Below, piece by piece: positions 35,851-47,133 of a DNA stretch of 64,000 nucleotides. Origin of the DNA: Adiantum capillus-veneris (Eukaryota; Streptophyta; Polypodiopsida; Polypodiales; Pteridaceae); assembly GCA_014529385.2 (NCBI GenBank), contig CM043952.1, forward strand, positions 151,121,057 to 151,185,056, in the 5' to 3' direction. The first letter of the stretch is position 1. The number at the start of each line of letters is the position of its first letter. Under the pieces are notes generated by a model. The model saw only the letters and a list, made by a program, of their open reading frames with translations. It made no database searches and had not been told where the DNA came from. Position numbers and translations under genes: made by a program.

Positions 35851-37580
35851 ACTATATATAGCACCCTATGGCCCAAAGTCCATAGGATGCATATATAGCT
35901 CACCACAAAACACCACTAGATAGTGTCATGTGGTTATAAATCCATAAGATCTATTTATATTTAGCTAGAAACATCAACATATAGCATCCTATGGCCTTTT
36001 ATCCGAAGGATGTTCATATACTCATCATGAAACACCTACATCTAGGGCCCTATGGACCTAAGGCCATAGGATATATATATATAATCATATCATGACACCT
36101 ACATATAGCATCCTATGGACCTAAGTCCAAAGGATGTATACAAATGCATTGTGTCCCTAAGGCCACATGATGCTATATACCCATCATGAGACAACTACAT
36201 ATAGTGCCCTATGGCCCTCAAGCCATAGGATGTATATTTACTCAGCACAAAACACCTACATAAAACATCATATAGACTAAAGGCCATATGAATTATATAT
36301 ACTCAACACAAAACACCTATATATAGCATCCTATGGCCCTAAGGCCATAGGATGTTATATACCCATCATGAGACAGCTACATATAGTGCCCTATGGCCCT
36401 CAAGCCATAGGATGTATATTTACTCAGCACAAAACACCTACATAAAACATCATATAGACTAAAGGCCATATGAATTATATATACTCAACACAAAACACCT
36501 ATATATAGCATCCTATGGCCCTAAGGCCATAGGATGTTATATACCCATCATTAGATAGCTACATATAGTGCCCTATGGCCCTTAGTCCATAGGATGTGTA
36601 CATATGCATCACGAAACACCTACATATAGCATCCTATGACCCTAAGGCCACATGATGTTATATACCCATCATGAGACAACTACATATAGTACCCTATGGC
36701 CTGAGGGCCATAGGATGTGTACAGTTGCATCGCGAAACACCTACATATAGCATCCTATGGCCCTCAGGCCACAGGATGTTATATACCCATCATGAGACAA
36801 CTACATATAGTGCCCTATGGCCCTCAGGCCATAGGATGTGTACAATTGCATCGTGAAACACCTACATATAGCATCCTATGACTCTCAGGCCACATGATGT
36901 TGTATACCCATCATGAGAAAACTACATATAGTGCCCTATGGCCCTCAGGCCATAGGATGTGTAGAGTTGCATTGCCAAACACCTACATATAGTGCCCTAT
37001 GGCCCTCAGGCCATAGGATGTGTAGAGTTGCATTGCCAAACACCTACATATAGCATCCTATGCCCCTAAGGCCATAGGATGTTGTATGCCCATCATGAGA
37101 CAACTACATATAGTGCCCTATGGCCCTCATGCCATAGGATGTGTAGAGTTGCATTGCCAAACACCTACATATAGCATCCTATGGCCCTAAGGCCATAGGA
37201 TGTTATATACCCATCATGAGACAACTACATATAGTGCCCTATGGCCCTCAAGCCATAGGATGTGTACAGTTGCAAATACTTACATATAGCATCCTATGGC
37301 CCTAAGGCCACATGATGTTATACACCACATCATGAGACAACTACATATAGTGCCCTATGGCCCTTAGGTCATAGAATGTATATTTACTCAACACAAAACA
37401 CCTACATAATAGATCTATGGATCTAAGGCCATAGGATGAATACATACTCATCATGAACCACTACATATAGCATCATGTGGCCCTAAGTCCGTAGGATTCT
37501 GTATACCCATCATGAAACAACCACATATAGTGCCCTGTGTGTATGTATTCATCATGAAACACCTACATATATACTCACAA
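35851..37580. repeat. Palindrome satellite array, type IV (hairpin units with ATATA spacers)
   Basis: About 28 units of near 60 bp. The core is a hairpin: at 36327-36354 the arms CATCCTATGGCC and GGCCATAGGATG (12 bp, perfect) flank the loop CTAA. Spacers alternate, e.g. 'acacctacatatag' and 'catcatgagacaactac'. A 182-bp higher-order unit is repeated at about 36190-36555. The array ends about 60 bp before the first frame of the following plus-strand gene. Confidence 0.9.
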
Positions 37581-37637
37581 TGAAATGACTTTGTGATGGT
37601 TTTCTTAACAAATATTTGTTGAAACCTTCTTGTAGGT

Positions 37638-37841
37638 ATGGATTTTAATCAAGGCGATAGAGTATGCATGTTTGTAGCCACACAAAAGGTTGCCCTTGGG
37701 AGTATAGGTGAGACAAACCCAAACGCATATTGCTCAGGCATGCTTATTGGGGAAGGAAATGTATCAGTGTCAATTGATTTGTCTTTTCAAAAGAAAGCAC
37801 TTATTCCATTTCCGACAATGGATGCATTAACACCATATTAG
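37638..37841 (+). pseudogene. Small fragment resembling a plant transposase accessory domain
   Basis: A 67-codon frame, MDFNQGDRVCMFVATQKVAL and onward, containing ASG-like 'VALGSI', 'GNVSVSIDLSF' and 'LIPFP'. The pattern (a 'vA.G.v' strand, a 'v.V.Vd' strand, then 'LPfP') reminds me of the DUF8039-type domain found in plant En/Spm-related proteins. It may be an upstream exon of the DUF7869-like gene. The similarity is weak. Confidence 0.3.
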
Positions 37842-38290
37842 TGAATTTGGGAATTTCCCAGTTCCCACTTTCAAAACAAGCTTAAGATTTGACCACATGG
37901 AAAAATCTTAGCCAAAGTTTTGAGAGCATGGCTCAGAAGATCTTTTCAAGTACTACCTTATGGAAGTTTTTGGCCTTAAAAACTAGTTTGAGATTTGTCC
38001 ATATGGCCAAATCTTCAAGACATTGGTGATTACCAAATTGGCTCTAAAGTCTCAAACTCTCTAATATGGTGTTCATTGATAGTGGGAGATGTTTTTCACA
38101 GTATTATGAAATGTAGTATTGGGTTTCTACAACATATGACTGAGATACAGTACGAAGCGGTTTCTATGTCTGAGACTCACAAAGGAATGGGAGCATTCAG
38201 GCACAATCTGATGGAATGATCTATAGGGAGGTTTGGAAGGATAAGAGGGTTCAACTTTAGGATGAAATAAAAAGACATGTAGTAGCCGAA
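37842..38290 (+). other. Linker between the small fragment and the DUF7869-like gene
   Basis: It contains two related copies of a phrase ('agcttaagatttgaccacatgg' and 'agtttgagatttgtccatatgg') about 110 bp apart. No clear exon can be called. Confidence 0.4.
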
Positions 38291-41084
38291 GGGGTTGTCA
38301 TGTATGTGTGTCCATTTGATTCCATGAACTTTGGTGAGCTAGGTGAAGATAACATCGGTATTAGTATTGAAACATCCTATGCTTGTGAGGCTACTATTTC
38401 TGTACAATCTGATGTATGTAGCATCAGTCTGGTTTGTTGGCCTATCAAGAGAGTGACAACTATGGATGGAAAAGCGACACATTAAAAGATACATGCATTG
38501 AATCAGCTCGTTTGGTAGAGCCTATTTCAAAAAAACAAAAATATTGCTTTATGAATAGGAAGTCAATAATGCCCGTGAAACCTTCTAAGAGATCCAATGA
38601 AGCATCCCTATCATCTGTCCAACTTGTTTCAGCCATAGATTGTTGTTCTAAGAGGTGTTGTCAATATGCCAATAGAGATAAGGTCATGGCTATGTGGAAT
38701 GAATTTTGGGGACAAAGTTTGCAAAGTAGAACCAACCATGTGTATGATACAATGTTGACTACTTGGTGTGAGAACAAAACAACTACAAAGACTTGCTATG
38801 TATTTTCGTTTAATGGCAATGAGGTCTGTAGTAGAGCTTGGTACAAAATTCATGGCATTCCAAAAACTTCATTTTATCGTTACCGTGAACAATTTGAAAA
38901 TGGGGTTCGACGCTCAGTGCATGGTAATGATGGTGTCATAAGAAAAGGAAGAGACCATACAGAAATGGGAAGGGCATTGATGCGCTCTTTTATAGATGAA
39001 AACTTAGAGAAAATGCCACATAAGAGTAGAACTATGGAAGATGGTACCAAAGAAACCTTGCTTGCAATACCAAACACGTACAAGAAAATAGACATCTTAC
39101 ATGATGTCAATAAAACACTCGAGAGTATGAGTCTCAAGCCAATGTCTAGCACTACATTCAATAGGGTTTAGAATACAGAGTTTGCTAATGTGACCTTGTA
39201 AAAAACAAGCGAGTTCTCCAAATGTGTTGTGTGTAGTCGGATAAAGTCTCAACTAGAGTCAACAACGAATGATGAGTTGATTTCACGTTTGAAGGATGAA
39301 AGTAAAATTCACATGATGCAACAAAAAAGCTGTACAAATGTGTACTACACCTGGCGTAAGTTCTCACAAATGCAAAAGGATAAGTACTTATGCATTATAC
39401 ATGATAAAATGGACCAAAAAAAGACAGCAATACCTAGATTGCGAGTGAACTCAAAAGACTATGCAAATGCATATCAGTTGCAAGTATCATTAATAGGTAT
39501 GATAACACATGGGCATGGGCATGGGATGTATGGTCATTTCTCGTTGAATGGTCTATGGCCTTCGGATCCAAATGCTACAACTGGTTCCTTTACATTATGC
39601 TTTCAAAATTTGGAAAGAACAGAAAACCATGGGCTAGGAGATTTACGCCATGATGGTATGCCACGCAGCAACGTAACATTGTTCAATGCATTTAATTCAA
39701 GGACAGCTCTAGACCACCAAAACAGAATGATGAAAGAGTGTAAGAGGAATGCATCAGCAGCAGTAACACCACCGTTGGCTATTGAAGGATGTAATGGAGA
39801 GGTTTCTAACTTGCAATCAACCTCCTCTCAATGTGTTGTGGATACCATGTCCACTCCCGTGTTTCAAAAATTACCTGAGAATCTTCTGCTACAGCTAGAT
39901 AATTGTGCAAGAGAGAATAAGAATCGATATTTATTTGCATACTTATCCTTGCTAGTAGCAAAAGGTGTTTTCAAAACCGTGCATTTGGGATTCTTAATGG
40001 TGGGTCATACACATGAGGACATAGATGGAATGTTTAGCAGGTTCTCAGAGGGGTTACGAACAGGAATGACCTACACTTTTCCACATTTGATGTAACATTT
40101 TCAAAAATGTGAAAGTTCAGCTCCAGCACCCTTTTTGATGACCCAAGTTCCTGACTACAAATCCTTTGTTAAAAGGTACATGTGTGATGGGGACAAGATG
40201 CTCTTGTTGGACACTCTAAGCCACTTCAATTTTGTTTCTTTATGTAAGGTGAACTCCCAGTAATGCAGTACAAAATTCATCCCAAATCACCTGATTGGAT
40301 GTCGAGAGAGTCAGAAATTGAGTTGTGGAAGAAAGATGATCAAGGGAAACCAAAATTGCAAGTAGGCTGTCCAGATGTGCTTCTTATAGCAGACTATGTG
40401 AGAGACAGTCCACTTGTTATTCAAGGGATTAAGACATATCTTGAATTCTGGAAAAGATGGACTCTACTAAAGGGAAAGGAGCATGATTCTACAAAATACA
40501 TGGAGCCAATTATTATCTATTGGCAAAAAAAAATGAGTGAGCTTGAACAATTAACCAACAAACAAATTGGTGAATATACATCATACTGGCCAAAGACTAT
40601 AGGGAGTCATCTAATGCAACAGATAGAGGAAGACACAGATGAGTTTCAAGGATATGAAGAATTGAATAATGATCACTATGTTGGTCCTCAAAGTGCAAGG
40701 CCATGGGAAGCTTTTAGGCCTCAAATTGATGTAAGGAAAGGGGATTTTGTTCTTGTGAGACCAGCAGATCCAGAATATCCGATATGGCTAGGAGTTGCAG
40801 AGTCAAATGTTGATGTAGACAGCTCATCTCCTAACTACAAGAAAGTTTTCATTCAATATTGGGCACCAAAACATCGGAAAAAAAATCCCACAATCCAAGA
40901 ACAATATAAGGATTGTTGGAAAAAGAATTGGTGCTGCAATCTTGCTGACCAAAAGCGTTGGGAGTGTGTTGATGCAGTTGTGTAGTCATGGACTCCAAGG
41001 GGTGGAATACTTGCACAAGCAATTAAAATCCCATCCAATGTTGTAGAGAAAGCACAAGCTAGCTTAATAGGAGAAACTGAATAG
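38291..41084 (+). pseudogene. DUF7869-like transposon-associated gene, broken
   Basis: A long plus-strand gene with the layout of the DUF7869 family, found in many plants and other eukaryotes and suspected to belong to mobile elements. Visible parts: an N-terminal region with CYVFSFNGNEVCSRAWYKIH (about 38798); a helix-rich middle; QLDNCARENKNR at about 39892; VGHTHEDIDGMFSRF at about 40003, whose spaced acidic and His residues could be a metal site of RNase H type; and a C-terminal part from 40263. In-frame stops lie near 39169, 39199, 40093 and 40984, with a frameshift near 40245. Beyond the stop at 40984 the frame resumes as SWTPRGGILAQAIKIPSN and ends at 41084. The biochemical role of the family is not known to me. 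Confidence 0.65.
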
Positions 41085-42059
41085 CATTTCATTTTCATAT
41101 ATTGTTTTTCTTTCTATCTGTGTCTATGTATGTTTTATAAAGTATCAATTAATACAAGTCCTCAAGACAAGTCCCAAAATAAATGAAATTTTCCTAAATC
41201 AAATGGGAAATAGAAATCCATAGGCATTGAAATCAGTCCCAAAGTTGTGGAATTTTTCTATTTCATCTAAAAGAGTGTTTGTTTGTCTATTTGATATATA
41301 GATACGTTGATCGAAATTAAGCATGCACTAGTGAGGAAAACATACGACTAAACTAAACTTAAGGAAGCTTTTACAAATTCAAAAATACAGAAAGCATAAA
41401 CAGACTATAAAAATTGAACTACACTACCGACATGATATTCCTGTATGAATGTCATCTAGTTGTGCAAGCCGGAGAACAATGTTTGAGTCAAGCTACAAAA
41501 AAGCAATATGAATAGTTAAACATATCGTCTTACAATGAAATGTCACAGACTGAAATTGCAAAGAATACAATGCACGTCAGGAAGAGGTGCCATACAAAAG
41601 TATGGTGGAGATCTAGTATTGTGGTCTCCAAAAAGTATAAGAAACGGAAGTCGTGCCCTGCTCCATAGCGTTTATGTGTTGCGCCAAGCAAACACATAGT
41701 CATGGAGTGCTGGATATAGATAACGAACCTTGTAGTGTTGTCGAGGTAAAGTTGCGCTTGTGCAATTGAAATGTCCAGTGTTGTGAATATATATCCTCCC
41801 TGCCAGACACAAAACATGCATTAACAAAAATACAAGAGATGTAGCATATTGATTAAGTTTAAAGCAAAGCAGATCTAATTTTATATTCTATGTCGAAGGT
41901 TCACTACATAAAGAGTTATTTCTATTTGTAGTGTGTCCTCTCCTTGTAGACCTTCTATTTGCAGTGCTTCTCCTCAATTATGCAACTCCATGTTGCAAAC
42001 TTGCATCGGTCAAACAATACCTTCCACTGTTGCTTTCCCTATGCAAGGTCGCATGATAA
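41085..42059. other. Intergenic, no gene supported
   Basis: AT-rich sequence between the DUF7869-like gene and the solo LTR. A 95-codon minus-strand frame (41530-41817) has no recognisable motif. Confidence 0.5.
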
Positions 42060-42064
42060 TGACA
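42060..42064. other. Target-site duplication TGACA, left copy
   Basis: The five bases TGACA directly before the solo LTR are repeated directly after it (43711-43715), the signature of retrotransposon integration. Confidence 0.85.
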
Positions 42065-43710
42065 TGTAATGTAATTGGCCTATTTAATTTGAGAGTAGCG
42101 GAAATTAATGAGAGTACTTTTGAGAAATGACTTTGTGAGCATAGCGGGTGAACATAATTGAAGATAGCAACATAATCATAGCAATTAGTTAACTTGTCAT
42201 GAACAATACTTTTGCAAGAGAGAGAATTTAGAGAACATGACAACAGTTGAGGACCGGATTTATGTGGAGCCGGTCCCCCCTCCAATAGGCATTTGTATTA
42301 TGATTTCTCCCATTAAGAGAGACTTGTTACAATACAATCTTTGTGTTCCTTGTGACCTAGGTGATGCAATGAAGATGGAAAGCTTCATGCATCACAAACA
42401 TAACATAAACTTGAAGAAAGCTTTAACTATCCCAAGCCTCAGTCCCAAGACCTCAAACACCTTCGAAGGTGGAGAAAGCTAGCAGGGAATGAGGGTAGGG
42501 AAGAGGAAGAAGAAACATTTCGTAGGAGAAAGAATTAGTTCCTCACTTATCATAACTCTTGTTGCTAGTATACATAATAGCATAGTAATGAAGAATAAGG
42601 AGATGGAAAGCTTAAGCATTGAAGCATGACTCTTGGTTGGATTTGCACTCCATATCCAAGAGTGTTGGTGTAGGCTCTCAACCTCTACTTGCTTGGAGAA
42701 GGAGAGGGAGCTCTTGCACTTTGCATAGCACACAATGAGAGTGTTTGTGAGTGTGTGTGGGTGAGTATACCCCCTAAGCAACCCCCTATGTTGATTGGGT
42801 TGACCCTCCCTTTGTAGCTCATGCTTGAAGCTCATTGAACCCCTCCAGGCCTAGCCAATCACAAGCAGGAGGCATTACAAGCAGCAAGGGTACCCTTGAG
42901 ACAAGTGGCCCCCTTTCCCCTTTGAGAGAGAGGGATAGATAAATGCTAAATCATTTAATTAAATCTCCTAAATTATTATTGGACCCCTTGGGTGGCCAAC
43001 CAATAGGTTTCAGGCACACCATGAGGGCAACATGAGGAGGAACTTGACAAGTGTCCCTTTTGCTTTCTTTGTACCATGCATGTCTTGTGTGAGTGTGTGG
43101 GTGTTCTCTCTCATCCCCCCTCATGTAGGGCTCGCTCCCTCCTTGTAGAGATTGAATCTTTGACTTTTTGACACCTCAAGCCCCTCATGCATAGGCCTAG
43201 TTCCCACCACAAGCTTGGCTCATAAGCACTTTTAAGCTTGGGCTGGGTTCTCACCTCAAGTGCAACCCTAGCATCTCAAGCATGTCAAGCACCCCAATCA
43301 TCTCAATAATTAAGCACCTCAAGCATCTCAAGTACCTCAATCATCAAGAACCTCAAGCACCTTAGTCATCAAGCATGACAAGAAAGACAAGCACCTCGAG
43401 CTGGGTCGGGTTCCCGCTCCTCAAGCTCAACCCTAGCTTACCTAAGATCAAAGGCCTTTTACAGTACACATTATTGGAGGTCTTCAATGAAGCTAACCCT
43501 AAGGTCTTATGCTCCATTTGTTAGCCTTGCTCTTTGATAGACCATCTATCATTTGGGCCCCTTTACCATTGGCCCCGTGTTGAGATAGATCTATAAGCAC
43601 ATGTCTATATCTTAACACTTGTTCCCGTTTATTCTCCCACATTAAGTGATCAATTTAATATGAGAAAATCATTTGGGTTGGTTAGATATTAGATATTAGA
43701 TTTTATGACA
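42065..43710 (-). mobile_element. Solo LTR of the 1-5.5 kb chromovirus family (1,646 bp)
   Basis: Read on the minus strand it begins TGTCATAAAATC and ends with CA at 42065, matching the LTR at 3851-5497 in order and length (1,646 against 1,647 bp), including the 'gaggggggaccgg' type block, here at about 42269-42282 on the opposite strand. It is flanked by TGACA on both sides. No internal sequence remains, as expected after unequal recombination between two LTRs. Confidence 0.9.
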
Positions 43711-43715
43711 TGACA
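43711..43715. other. Target-site duplication TGACA, right copy
   Basis: Identical to 42060-42064. Confidence 0.85.
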
Positions 43716-44292
43716 TGTTGAGTTCGGCGTTTCCATAGAGGAAGACAACATATTTTGTCCACTCATCACTATTGCAAATGAGGATCTGGCGAACGTTGTA
43801 CTTGTTCACTTTCAGTGCTAAGTGAACGGACTCTAGGAGGCCGCTTTGTGGAGAGCAGCTCTTAGAGTATCATATTCTATGTCATAGACTGAATGCTCTC
43901 ACGAACTCCCTCATCCACATGAGCCTGGGTGGTATGGCACTAGGCCAAGAAGGCTCGACAGCCAGCCTGTCAAGGTCTTGGCCACTCAACCATAAATAGC
44001 TAAGCAGTCAACCATGAATAGCCGACACTTAACACGAACACATATACATCCAGAAATCCCGGGAGAGCGAGGCATGCATAAGAGGCAATGCAAGAAATGA
44101 GGGCTCACGATATGCTCTCCTCCCCATGTGCAGAGTCGCCATAGCCGATTCTAAACTATATAACCAAAGGAGAGTTAGCATGGCGATGACGTTTTCTAAG
44201 CAGGCCTCGTGCCCTTTCATCACCTACACCCCTGCTCTCTGCTGATCGACAAAAATGGCATTGAGATTCTATGAAATTGCCATTGAGAGCCC
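43716..44292. other. Unassigned, possible further relic of the glycosyltransferase
   Basis: A 64-codon minus-strand frame (44029-44223: HEACLENVIAMLTLLWLYS) lies downstream of the glycosyltransferase relic and could be a decayed continuation, but I cannot align it convincingly. No PSPG donor-sugar box is visible. Confidence 0.35.
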
Positions 44293-44917
44293 TTAATAGT
44301 TCCCCAAATTAAGGCACTTGAGTGTAATGTGGAGAGAAAAAAAACTTCTAAGCAATCTATGGTTAATACCTTGAGTCTTGAAAGGATCTCGATTGGGAGA
44401 CTCTGCCATGATCATTGGCATATACCTACTGCACGCCAACGCGGCAAGCGAATTTGGCCAGAACGCAATGCGAGGAATGTGACACTTATCGGCCACTTCC
44501 TGAGTTCATAGGAGGAAGGAATCCGAGATAATGCAACTGATGTGACGGCCCTGCTCTTGCACCTTTCTCCCCACGAGCTCATCAAAGGATGTCTACATTA
44601 AGAGCAGAGAGGCGATGAAATGCAGGGGTTGGAGCATGCAATTGCGCTCTTGCAAATCATGTAGGCCATCCCTGATGCCGGCGAGGGTGATGCTGAGTGC
44701 TGAGGCGGTGGAGGCCATCTGCGGGGAGGGCCTGCCTGGCTTTGAGCATGTGCTTGAGGATGAAGTCGGTGGTGACGAAGGTGAATATGGAAAAGCTGCG
44801 GGAGGCCAAGAGCTTGGGGAGCTGCATGAGGGGCGTGATGTGGCCCTGGAGAGGGTATGGTAGGACGAGCAGATGAGCAGGAGGAGGAGCAGCAGGAAGA
44901 GGAGGATGAGAGTCCAT
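44293..44917 (-). pseudogene. UDP-glycosyltransferase pseudogene, N-terminal half
   Basis: Plant family-1 UGTs move sugar from UDP-sugars to small molecules. The start MDSHPPLPAAPP at 44917 is followed by HLLVLPYPLQGHITPLMQL, the typical UGT opening with the catalytic-type His in QGH. A frameshift near 44690 moves the reading frame to LSITLAGIRDGLHDL. Later VADKCHIPRIAFWPNSLAAL matches the 'iPr..fWpssaa.l' segment. Stops occur in the second frame at about 44593 (TAG) and 44513 (TGA where W is usual before TQ-VA). The C-terminal PSPG box is absent. It is arranged head to head with the F-box gene, start codons about 480 bp apart. Confidence 0.8.
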
Positions 44918-45354
44918 AAAGTTGCGCCTGGGATGAGTGCAGAGCTGATGGAGACTTACCTGAAGAATATTGAACTGCTGGCTCTGCAAAGCTTCGTCTC
45001 CGGATTGCTGTGCGTCTACAAGCCTGCAAAGCTTTGTGAAACTCCGAACTAGCGCCTCTACGAAAGTGCGACACTGCTTTTGTTTGCTTGCCAACCAGCG
45101 TCGCTTTTCACGGCCCGTTTTTTTATGAAATTTAATTCATACTTGAAGCTTTGAAGCTCTGCCACGTGGTGGCTTTTGGGTTCAGATAGAGGGCTCACCA
45201 AGTAACGAGCAGGCCGGATGCAGCAGCCTTTGCCTTCTCATCGATAGTTGAAGGCACGCTTATGATCTACCGCCGTTGTCCCTCACTTTTCGCGCTTTCT
45301 GTATCACTTGTCTTTAGTGGCTTGTTCTGCAAGTTTTTTTTTTTGTTGAAAAGC

Positions 45355-45370
45355 GGCCTATATATAATTG
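45355..45370 (+). promoter_or_regulatory. Possible TATA box of the F-box/kelch gene
   Basis: The sequence 'ctatatataattg' lies about 40 bp before the ATG at 45402. The distance implies a very short 5' untranslated region, so this is only a candidate. Confidence 0.35.
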
Positions 45371-45401
45371 AATACATTGATCAATATCAGAAGCGACGAC
45401 C

Positions 45402-46808
45402 ATGGAAGCTGGCGGGGCGTTGCTGTTGCCGGGTCTGCCCAACGAGCTGGCGACGCAATGCTTGATACATGTTCCTGATCGGCTGCTGCGGGCAGTGAAT
45501 AGAAGCTGGAGGCGCCTCCTCCTCTCTGATGATACCTTTCGCTCCATCAGGCTCTCGCAAGGCCACTCCACCGCACTCTTCCTGGCGGTGGCTCCGAAGC
45601 ATCGCCTCCCTCGCGAGGACGTACACACTGACAACCCTAGCTATCGTTGCTTTGAGATTGACGTCACCGCTAATAATCAGCGTAGTAATTATTGGCACCT
45701 CATCAGCACGTTGTGTGAGCGCGAGGGGCAGCAGATTTTCAAACGCGGCCACAAATGTGTTGGGCTTGGTTCCTTGGTCCTAGTAATCGGTGGAAAAGAT
45801 CACTTCAACACAGGCCGTAGTACTGGCTCTGCGGCCGTCCATGCCTTAGACAGGGCCACCGGACGTTGGCACAAGAGAGCTTCCATGGAAAGTCCAAGAT
45901 TGTCTCGGTTTGCGGCAGTGACGCACAAGCGTCGGTATGTATTCGTATTCGGCGGTTATATAGGGCATGAAGAAGGTTTTGAATACTTACAGAGAGCAGA
46001 GGTTTACGACTCTCTGTCGGACAAATGGTCACCCATTGCTAGCATTCCAGTACCTTTGCAAATCGATGATTCCTTCTTATTCCAAGAAAGAATCTTCCTT
46101 GAAGGCCGGAGCGCCAAAGGAGGATATCAGAAGGTTGTGTTTTCGTATGATATTAACTTGGGCACTTGGCAAGAAGAGTCTCGCATTGCCAAGAAGATTA
46201 GGGCCTTGAGATACGACTCTGTCCGGAAGATTACAGCAGCTTCGATTTGTAATTCAGTTAGTACGGCTGCCACATTAAGCTGCAGCCTAGTTGCAGCAGT
46301 AATCGAGGCAATTCCATGTTCATATGACACATGCGAATTTGATTATCTTTCCCTTTACAAGCTAGAGAATGTGCTTGATGAAGGGCTTCAAAGAGACAAC
46401 CCGTCTTCTTCTCAAGGTGCAGAACGCCAGCTATCGGACAACATGAACAATGATAGGGAATTAGACATCATCAGCGACGCTGAGGAATCGAGCAACATGG
46501 GTGATGATATGTCTTGCGATATTGAAGAATCAGACAGTTATATCAGTAGCGATACTGACGATGAGGTGGTTGGCCGGTGGAAAATGATGACAAGTCAGTT
46601 ATGTGATCACCCTCGCACACTTTGGACTTTGGAAGCAGCAATTGCAGGAGACCCATCAGTTGATCTTGTGCTAGTGACAACAACTTTCTCTTCTTCTAAA
46701 CAAGAGAATGTGTCCATTGATCCTTACTATTCGACGCCAAAAATCCTCAATGTCATTACTCGTAACTTATATCCTTGTGGTTCTGCTGTTGTAAGTGTAG
46801 TACTATAA
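45402..46808 (+). CDS. F-box/kelch-repeat protein (468 aa, single exon)
   Basis: F-box proteins are substrate receptors of SCF ubiquitin ligases, and the kelch part binds the target. The N-terminal F-box is about residues 8-52 (LPGLPNELATQCLIHVPDRL, then SWRRLLLSDDTF). Kelch-type blades are visible at about residues 125-175 (LVLVIGGKDHF ... RWHKRASM) and 178-215 (YVFVFGGYIG ... AEVYD ... KWSPIASIP), each with the GG and spaced Y/W signature; further blades are weaker. An acidic, Ser-rich stretch (about residues 360-392) precedes the last 80 residues. The frame is open from ATG to TAA with no lesion and it lies between recognisable host genes, so I take it as functional. Its last 80 codons are also present in the tandem copy at 53187. 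The exact partner cannot be deduced. Confidence 0.85.
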   Translation: MEAGGALLLPGLPNELATQCLIHVPDRLLRAVNRSWRRLLLSDDTFRSIRLSQGHSTALFLAVAPKHRLPREDVHTDNPSYRCFEIDVTANNQRSNYWHLISTLCEREGQQIFKRGHKCVGLGSLVLVIGGKDHFNTGRSTGSAAVHALDRATGRWHKRASMESPRLSRFAAVTHKRRYVFVFGGYIGHEEGFEYLQRAEVYDSLSDKWSPIASIPVPLQIDDSFLFQERIFLEGRSAKGGYQKVVFSYDINLGTWQEESRIAKKIRALRYDSVRKITAASICNSVSTAATLSCSLVAAVIEAIPCSYDTCEFDYLSLYKLENVLDEGLQRDNPSSSQGAERQLSDNMNNDRELDIISDAEESSNMGDDMSCDIEESDSYISSDTDDEVVGRWKMMTSQLCDHPRTLWTLEAAIAGDPSVDLVLVTTTFSSSKQENVSIDPYYSTPKILNVITRNLYPCGSAVVSVVL

Positions 46809-47133
46809 TGGTACTCAAAATTGTTGGTTACTTTTAAGTTGCTCTCAAGCTATTTTTCACTATCATCTACATGTTAAGGAAACTTGCTTTTAGTTCAGGC
46901 ATTTGTTAGGTATAGATCTATTGGTTAGGAAATGGCAGAGCCAGGTTCCACTAGACTTAACATGCCCAATAAGTGGCATTTATCAATCTTGTGCTATTGT
47001 TTCTTTTGTTAGTATCCTCATCCTACAACACATGAGCATCTGTCTCTCTCCCGTTTGCTTTGGCTTGGCATATATAGGAGAGAGAGAGAGAGAGAGTGGT
47101 GTAGGCGGTGATGAAAGAGGGGAGGTGGGATTT
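46809..47133. other. Convergent intergenic region
   Basis: The 3' flank of the kelch gene and of the SAUR-like gene. It holds a 19-bp GA tract at 47078-47096. No gene is seen. Confidence 0.6.

Noticed and set aside
35851-37580. CRISPR-like array of hairpin repeats
   Set aside because: The spacers are themselves repetitive, there are no cas genes, and the surroundings are plant nuclear transposons with introns.
38291-41084. Alternative genetic code with TAA/TAG read as glutamine
   Set aside because: The host genes (F-box/kelch, unknown 61839 gene) read normally with standard stops, one stop in the methylase-like gene is TGA, and frameshifts are present as well. Simple decay explains the pattern.
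38291-41084. U-to-C RNA editing rescuing the stop codons, as in fern organelles
   Set aside because: The locus is nuclear by context and also has a frameshift that editing would not repair.
44598-45074. Ser/His-rich 158-codon minus-strand frame and plus-strand 82-codon frame
   Set aside because: Both overlap the UGT relic in other frames. The UGT motifs decide for the frame starting at 44917.
45387-46330. Minus-strand frames opposite the kelch gene
   Set aside because: Antisense shadows of an intact, motif-bearing gene.
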